Assembly: GCA_022559985.1 (NCBI GenBank)
Contig: JAFJTR010000010.1
Span: 310,001 to 374,000 of the forward strand
Reading direction: 5' to 3'
Source of the DNA: Parastagonospora avenae f. sp. tritici 18332-5
Lineage: Eukaryota; Ascomycota; Dothideomycetes; Pleosporales; Phaeosphaeriaceae
Length of the DNA stretch: 64,000 bases
Shown: positions 57,526 to 64,000 of the stretch, one piece after another
Numbering within the stretch: position 1 is the stretch's first letter
Layout of the letters: each line of letters begins with the position of its first letter
Made by a program: the position numbers and the translations under genes
The notes under the pieces: generated by a model
Seen by the model: the letters and a program-made list of their open reading frames with translations, nothing else
What the model was told of the DNA's origin: nothing
Database searches by the model: none

Positions 57526-59656
57526 GTTTGAGTTTGTTTTCGAGTACAAAGTTGAGAATAGCAGTTGTGGTTGTTGTGTGCGATCTGACGGAGAATGAGA
57601 ATGAAATGGTCAAGTGAGACATATAAGTTCCTGCGAGACCCGCAATGATTTCTCACGGCTACCCTAGGCGGTAGCATAGTATGAGTAATTTCTATTGTAG
57701 CCTACAATGTATTGAGTGATTTTAATGGGTTATAGTGAAGGGTGTTCCACAAGGCCATGTACGTACGTCCTGAACTAGCACCGGTAACAGATGCAAATTC
57801 CATACTGTGGGCATTTTTTTTTATAGAATTTCGGAATATATGAACCATCCACAAGAGCAGAAATCAAATGGACCACATAGAGACGACGCATGAGGTGAAA
57901 TATTGCCTAAAATTTTGCAGTGGACCAGAGTCCATGTCAATGAGCATCGTAGACTTGGCCTGAATTTCACAAAACGTCTACGTCCAACTGTTTCGCGGTG
58001 CGCCTTCGGACCAGAAGCCAGAAATTTCGGATGACTCCTGACTCTTGCGAATGGAAGAAGAACCACGGTAGAAGCGGTGCCGAGGCCGATAGCTCCCACG
58101 ATTGTTCTCTAGCCTCAGCACACTATCCATGTACATAATGACCTGATACAGGGGCAGTATCATTCCGTCGAAATTCTCTTGGTACTCTGCACAATATTCT
58201 TGGAAGCTTTTGCTGCAAGAATGTTGTTGTCGTACAGTGTGATGCAAGAATTTGATTCACCATTCCATAGCTGTTTTTAGTGTCGTCATCGCTGGTAATG
58301 ATACAATCGCCATTTCGACAGACACATTCACTCGAGGTAAAGATCGTGCTAGCCATGTAGATCGTTCAGGCCCTTAACTAAAAGTATTCGTATCTAGAAT
58401 CCTTTGAGTATCTGGGATTAGTCGCAGCGTTTCTGGAATGCAAGCACAATGTTGGTGTGCTCCTCGGTTTAGCGACTCAGCATGGCCTTCCAAAGTTACT
58501 CGGCCTGGTACTCCGGTTCGAGAAGAAGCCCTGCGTAGCCGCTGAATTGGTTGCTGCCTATACCACAATTAGTCGTACTCTGCGGGCTCGTCAGGACTCA
58601 GCCCCCCTCGCAAAGCGACACCATTTATGGATGCTCAATCATTCCTAAAGCAATGTACATTCTTCAACAATGTCTCGTCACACTGTGAGATGTCACCAGC
58701 AACGTGGTACCAGGCATAGCGATGATTCATGATCGGTGAGTGATTAACTTAGATCGTTCTGAGACGCTCTGAAGCAGTCGAGGTGCCCTCTGTGAGTATA
58801 AACTCTCACTGTACTATCATATTCTGCTTCTAATCAGCAGATTCTAATTTCCCGGAGAGCTTCAGACCATTACATCCAAATGATAAATACTTGTGCGATC
58901 ACGAAATGTAGCCAAGCCTCATGCCAGTTCGAGCTAAGATCGGTCGCGTGGCCTTTGGGGCAATTCATAGTTCTTTCGAAGTTTGTCCACATTTCGCATT
59001 TGCAAGCTGCCTGTGCTGTAATGCTGGTCCCATATGTGAAGAAGATCGTTGTTGATGTTCCGAGCTGATGTCAGGCGCCCTGCATGCCGTCCATTTTAGA
59101 CGGTGGTTTTGTGCGCTGCGCTACCACACTTCGGCCGTAGTATCCAAAGCCACAGTATTGACCAGTCCAGGCGATGTGCTCGGGAACAAAGAGATTGGTA
59201 GGCTATTTTGATGCAGCGATCACGTTAAAAACCTGTAGTTTGCTTGTTTGGTGGGTTTGCGTTTGCTGGCGCCTGCGGAGGCTCTGTGCTTCCGGGTTCC
59301 GAAGAACTCCGTCAACGGTCAACCCACTCCTGCATCCTGGGGTATACACGCAATCCCCTATCGCGCAACCTTACTGTTTTGTCTGAATGCGAATGCGAGC
59401 CCCTCGCTCCACCAATGCTGGCCTTGCATCCTACAAATGCCTCCCTCGAGAACAGTATAGCGCAACTTGATCCATGCGCGAAGAGATTGTCGGCCCACAG
59501 ATGACCAACTGCCTCACCTCCCACGCTCGCGTTCGCTTTTCCGACACTTTGTTAGGCAATACGGCACCGCCAGCGTCGTACGAAACGAGGGTGACCCAGC
59601 TAATCGGCGGCGTGTTCTCAGCCTTAACACCCGATCGTGAACCCGTAAAAGCCTCG
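57526..59656. other. Gene-poor region between SRR1-like and UPC2-like genes
   Basis: 2.1 kb. Minus-strand frames at 57821-58356 and plus-strand frames at 59174-59504 have no domain. An in-frame upstream extension of the next gene (ATG at 59474) lies at the right end and might be coding. Confidence 0.5.
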
Positions 59657-61496
59657 ATGCCGCGTCTTGGCCACAAAAAGTACGTTGCTTCGGGACTTTC
59701 TCCCGTGCTCATCAGCCAATCTTATCCGTGAGGAGATCGGATGTCGTCTCGTTAATCTCACAAACGAATCCTAACGTCGATCTGGAAAGACCCTAACAGC
59801 TGTGACAGGTCTAGGTTGGGTTGTAGGCAGTGTAAAGCCCGTCATGTAAAAGTATGTTGGTCTCCGAACGTGCGCTTGGCTTAGCGTCATCGAACGGAAC
59901 CATGTCAATAACACATCACAGTGTGACGAGCTCAAACCCTGCTCGAACTGCGCTCGTCATGGAGTGCAATGTTCGCTTGTCACGTGGGAGAATACTGCAC
60001 CGCATCCACATTCGGCATCTTCCGCAAGTGGTATGAGCAATCAGTCATGGGCCACTAAAGAAGAATACGAAAATATGTCGAAGCCCGTCAGTATTGCTAC
60101 AAGTTTTACACGACCTTGCTCATAATCGATAGGAGACTCCTCAGTCCTCGCACCATGACCATGTTCTGAAACGTCCAATGGCAATCAGGGACGAGTCGGA
60201 GGGCAGCTCGCCCAGCTCACAGTCTGACCAATTCCCCTTCTTGACGCGATTCATACATCGGACCGAACAAAGTCAAGCAGACCTATGGACTCGCGACTTG
60301 GAGCTCATGTAAGAATGCCCTTAATGATGATTTTCGCTCGACATGGCTAAGACACGAACAGGCATCACTGGACCACTGAGGCCTTCGAAACCCTATCACA
60401 ACGAGACGACATGCGACAACTATGGAGAGTAGACGCCCCTGAGCGTGCCTTTCAGCACACATTCTTCGTGCATGAGATACTTGCGTTTGCAGCACTACAT
60501 AAGGCGCACAAGTTGCCTGAGCAGAGGGCCCAGTACTATGCTTATGGTATCCACCATCAAGATCTGAGCATTCGAGGCGTAAGAGCAAAGCTCTTGAATG
60601 TCACATCAGACGAAGCAGACGCACTCCTTGCAACTTCGACGCTTTTGACGCTTAGTGTATTCGCTTCCACGGGATTTGAGCTCAACCATCCGGAAATACC
60701 GAGCTCCCAAGGCCCCATCGAAGGCATCTTGAACATTTTCAGTTTGATGCAGGGCATGGGCAACGTGCTTGCCATGGCACAGGCCCAAGTTACGAATTCT
60801 TGGCTTGCACCTATGTTACAAGGCCCTGGAGAAGCCACTCCTTCTCAACCTATGTTACAAGAGCTCGTCCAACATCTCCCTAAGCTCACTTCTTTTGTCA
60901 AAAACAAGCATGATCTCCCAAATGTGGAAAGAGAGCTATACCTTGGGGTTCTTGGGAACCTGGAACCTATACTGCAGATGTCTATGTCACCATGTATGGA
61001 CAATCGCGAGATGCGCTTCCTTTTCTTTTGGCCGCTGAGTCTACAAGGAGACTTTCTTGGCTATTTTCGACAACGGCATGCTGGCGCACTTGCAGTAGTT
61101 ATGTACTATTCGACGATACTGTTCGCATCTCAGGCCCGCTACTGGTTTATGGATGGCTGGGGAGAGCAGCTGATGCGAGCGTGCTACGAGGAGATGGACC
61201 CAGAATGGTTTCCTGCTGTCCAGTGGCCGGTCGGTTTTCTGAATCGCGACCCATCATGGAACATGTTTAGTAGTTTCGTACAGGCACGAAATGGTGGCCA
61301 GATTACCCCATTACCAACACAAAGCCCTAGCCCTGGACCGTATGGACAGCAGAAAATACTCGAAGTGCCAATCAGGCAGTACAACGCAGGCCCGAGTTCA
61401 TCACAGTATCGTACTGTACCTGAAGCACACCTCGGCCAAAGGGACAGTGCTTCAACACATGGGCGGCGACATGGGCCTGGAGAAGGCACGCAATGA
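59657..61496 (+). CDS. Zn2Cys6 transcription factor, UPC2-like
   Basis: Five exons: 59657-59679, 59809-59851, 59922-60086, 60133-60308 and 60362-61496, giving 513 aa. The first three exons join to give MPRLGHKK followed by a perfect binuclear zinc cluster, Cys13, 16, 23, 29, 32 and 39 (C-x2-C-x6-C-x5-C-x2-C-x6-C). After a Ser-rich linker comes the fungal TF domain with DLELMHHWTTEAF and FFVHEILAFAALHKAH, the hallmark of the sterol-uptake-control (UPC2) group. Whether it controls sterol genes is unknown, since this group is very large in filamentous fungi. The 129-nt first intron is inferred from the phase and the conserved join. An in-frame ATG at 59474 would add 61 residues. Confidence 0.85.
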
Positions 61497-63292
61497 GGTG
61501 TATATTCGACTTGTGCATGTGGACCACGTATGCAAGACGTGCTCTGAACTTATTGGCGCAGCCGATTCGATGCTTGCGCTACTACCTTAAACTAGCGTTG
61601 GCTGGTCACTAGTCTGCGACATGCAGGGGATCCCTTTGATGCCTATGGAAGACGGAGTCTTATAATGACGGTCCTGATTATCTTAGGGGGTTGTTCAGAC
61701 CTTGAGCGCCGGTAGGCATTTACGCAAACTCAAAAGTCAGTCACAGCGAAGATGTCGATCAGCGCCACAGAGAATTGCGTACATGCCACCTTTGAGGCGG
61801 GAGACTCGCATTATCTGGCAGCTGCTGTCCTCGTATGTTTTGTCAGGATCAACAAGATTGACAGATGCGTGCATGCGATCCGGACATACATGCGTAGCCG
61901 CCGTCAAAGCCCCGGATGTGTGTGCGGGTGGATCCCGCCATACTCAATAGCATGTTCGCGGCATATCACAGTCCAGAATTTTAATATACACGAGAGCCTC
62001 GAGCGATCTTCGATATTCCAAACCAGGCGTGATCGTAGTTGATGTTGCCAAAATCTCACTCGACTGCGCCGCGAAGTCGCTTAACCAGCGGGTCAAATGC
62101 CTCACGAAGATGCACAATGCGTCGTCCCTCACATGCAAGGCAATATGCTAGCACTCTATCGACGCCCCGTTCCTACGTGACTTATCTGGGTGCATATTAA
62201 GGTACCCCAACGTGCGTTCTTTGCCGTCGGTACGCAATCGCTCCCGTCAGCTGCACATCGTTGCAGTGCAAAGTAGTATTATTGCCCAGGGTGAATTGGA
62301 CAACAAGGCTTTCCATGGTCTCGGCACCAGTCGTGCACTTACCGATGTCCTCACATCACATATCGCCCGATTCGTGACGTGATGCCCACCTCGTCGTGGT
62401 GCCTCCCAATTCCAGCCGCACGCATGTAAGGCCCACTATCACGGCGCTATTGCTTGATCTAGTGCCCGTTTCCTATAACCAAGCGAACACGGTCGCGCTG
62501 CTTACTTGATATCGCGGTGGCTGGAAGAGAATAAGACTCGCCCATATCAGTCAGTGGCGGAAATAAACGAAGCCAAACACCCTTTACGTGTTTTTCCGTC
62601 AGTTGAGCACACGGCACACGGGCTGCGCGTACGGTAGGCAGTCAGGCTCACTTGATGCTGGGCCTGCCGCCCTAGTGTTAATGCTGTTATGGAATATGAA
62701 TTTTCCGTGTCGATGCACAGCGCCTTTGTGATGTGTGCTTCTGCGTATAACGACTGCATAATATTTGCGAACGAAACGTCCATACGCGTTCTGTGCAGCA
62801 TCAGGTATGCTTCGGTGGGGTTCGATCCACGAACATGATCGACATGCTGTACAACTAATTCGGAGGCTAGAAAACGATTGTTCGACCGGTAGTTTCCGTA
62901 ATATAGCTGCATACGTCGTGCATTATCGAAACTGGGCTTTAGGATTGTGACTAGTTCTACGACTTCGAAGTTAGCGACTAACACAGCATCAGGCTGTACG
63001 CAATGTCGCGAGAGTGGGTGAGCTATTGCACTGCATTCTTGAAACGCAGAATTTCCACAGCATCACTTGTAGCATAACTCTCAATACGGTAATACATTAG
63101 AATCGTAGTGAGCGTACTAGTGGGTATCAAGATATTGGCCGTGTGACACAACTCTGGAAACACCTTAGAAAGAAGTAAGGAAAAACAATTCCTTAGCCAA
63201 GGAAACACCCAAAAATAATGTACTCGAGAACTAAACAATCTATGTCGAAGCAAAACAGAAGATCCCTAGTGCCTTGGGCTGCGGTACTCGTA
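61497..63292. other. Gene-poor region, UPC2-like gene to partial right-edge gene
   Basis: 1.8 kb. The longest frame (62547-62984, minus) shows no recognisable domain or usable start context. The right end is the 3' UTR of the right-edge gene. No tRNA or repeat could be supported. Confidence 0.5.
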
Positions 63293-64000
63293 TCAAGATC
63301 TCTTTGGCGCGTCGTCGCTCTTAGCCCAGCTCTCTAGTTCTTCTGGTGTGGGCTGCGACACCACCGTATTATCGCTTGCCACGGTCGAATCACTAAGACC
63401 TCTTGTGTGAGAGGGACGGCGCTCGGCAGAACGGTCTGCAACGCCGCCAGTTTCATCGAGCCGCGTATTTTCTACTGGGCTGACGACCATTTCGGCTCTT
63501 GGGGGCAGGTCACTGTCTCCGGTATGTTCCACGAATCTGCTCGAGTGTTTCCGCTGGACTTTCCCTGAGTCCTTTTCTTTCCCAGCAAGCACTTCGTCAA
63601 TGTTGGTGGATAGGGAGTTATCACTCGGGCCTCGACTGTGCTTGGGGCGGCTTGTTGCAACCATACTTTCATCTCCGGCCAGTTCTGCGACTGGTATAAC
63701 GGGCGTCCCGGAGATAGAGGAGTCGCGTGTTGCACCGCGTCTCCGAGGTTTGGGACCAGTAGTGAAGTAATCCGGCTCGCCCGTACCATCTAGTGGTGGA
63801 CTGTAAAGCTCTGCGGGAGGACTGTCTGGAGACAGCTCGGGTATCGACTTGTGATCGCCATCGTAATAACCAGCAACCTTAGATTGTAGCGGGCTCTGCG
63901 CCTCAGAGCCTTTGAGTTCTGACACACGACGGTACTTGATTTCGCCGCCAGCGCCGATCGTGTCGATGCCGGTAGGCTTCCCTTCCTGATCGTTGATAGC
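63293..64000 (-). CDS. Ser/Pro-rich protein, C-terminal part (partial, not recognised)
   Basis: An open minus-strand frame enters from the right edge and ends with a stop at 63293-63295; at least 235 residues are visible, so the start lies outside. The first visible residues (AINDQEGKPTGIDTIGAGGEI) look like the end of a folded or membrane-proximal region; the rest is disordered, rich in Ser, Pro, Asp and Glu, with repeated charged blocks (SRPKHSRGPSDNS, RRPSHTRGLSDST) that resemble phosphorylation-site repeats. No domain is recognised. The length of the open frame and its amino-acid make-up support a real gene. Confidence 0.7.
   Translation of the reverse strand, partial: AINDQEGKPTGIDTIGAGGEIKYRRVSELKGSEAQSPLQSKVAGYYDGDHKSIPELSPDSPPAELYSPPLDGTGEPDYFTTGPKPRRRGATRDSSISGTPVIPVAELAGDESMVATSRPKHSRGPSDNSLSTNIDEVLAGKEKDSGKVQRKHSSRFVEHTGDSDLPPRAEMVVSPVENTRLDETGGVADRSAERRPSHTRGLSDSTVASDNTVVSQPTPEELESWAKSDDAPKRS

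Noticed and set aside
61291..61590. Alternative ending of the UPC2-like gene or a small separate gene
   Set aside because: The overlapping frame has no domain and no splice pair with good signals joins it to the TF domain.
62815..62835. GGTTCGATCC-like tRNA B box
   Set aside because: No matching A box, anticodon arm or pairing acceptor ends could be found at the right distance on either strand.
62547..62984. Minus-strand frame of 145 codons in the right gene-poor region
   Set aside because: No domain, no clear start context, and no neighbouring exon; may be chance.
1..64000. Transposon, rRNA, CRISPR or biosynthetic gene cluster
   Set aside because: No transposase, reverse transcriptase, terminal repeats, rRNA segments, spacer arrays or synthase genes were recognised anywhere in the window.

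Overview
The window is nuclear DNA from a filamentous ascomycete (Pezizomycotina; Dothideomycetes is my guess, low confidence). Genes lie on both strands and carry many short introns (mostly 46-60 nt, GTANGT-like donors, CTAAC/CTGAC-like branch points). The protein families are typically fungal: Zn2Cys6 regulators, a LIP-type lipase, a T1-type ribonuclease, Gep4, Mas2 and PLAC8. I rebuilt the exons by hand from splice signals and reading phase; 29 gene models, including one partial at each edge and one broken gene, could be supported.

1-17.5 kb: the tail of a cytochrome P450, a secreted lipase, a SAM methyltransferase converging on an IRC6/p34-type adaptin-binding protein, spliceosomal SmD3, the mitochondrial phosphatase Gep4, a vWA protein with P/G/Q-rich arms, a SprT-like/BTB-like protein with an altered catalytic motif, an Mpv17/PMP22 membrane protein and a conserved two-cysteine-cluster protein of unknown function. 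17.7-34.9 kb: MPP-alpha (MAS2), an FHA-RING ubiquitin ligase (Dma1 type), a bestrophin-like channel, a kinase with a long C-terminal region, a CorA-like transporter, an amino-acid permease, a PEX11-family protein and a secreted guanyl-specific RNase. 35.9-54.5 kb: an MFS drug/polyamine transporter, a secreted cysteine-rich protein, a microbial-type PARG, a PLAC8 protein, eIF2B-delta (GCD2), a Zn2Cys6 regulator, an RFTS-domain protein, mitochondrial EF-Tu (TUF1) and 3-hydroxyisobutyryl-CoA hydrolase. 54.5-64 kb is gene-poor: a decayed tandem repeat, an SRR1-like gene broken by two in-frame stops, a UPC2-like regulator and the 3' end of an unrecognised Ser/Pro-rich protein.

The genes are mostly unrelated housekeeping functions. 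Several serve mitochondria (MAS2, GEP4, TUF1, the valine-pathway hydrolase). No biosynthetic cluster, transposon, CRISPR, rRNA or tRNA gene could be supported. The most unusual signals are a repeated C-rich to G-rich switch along coding strands, the stand-alone RFTS protein, the SprT-like protein lacking its catalytic glutamate, the double-stop SRR1-like gene and the 55 kb repeat. I did not find convincing evidence of a wholly new multi-gene system.
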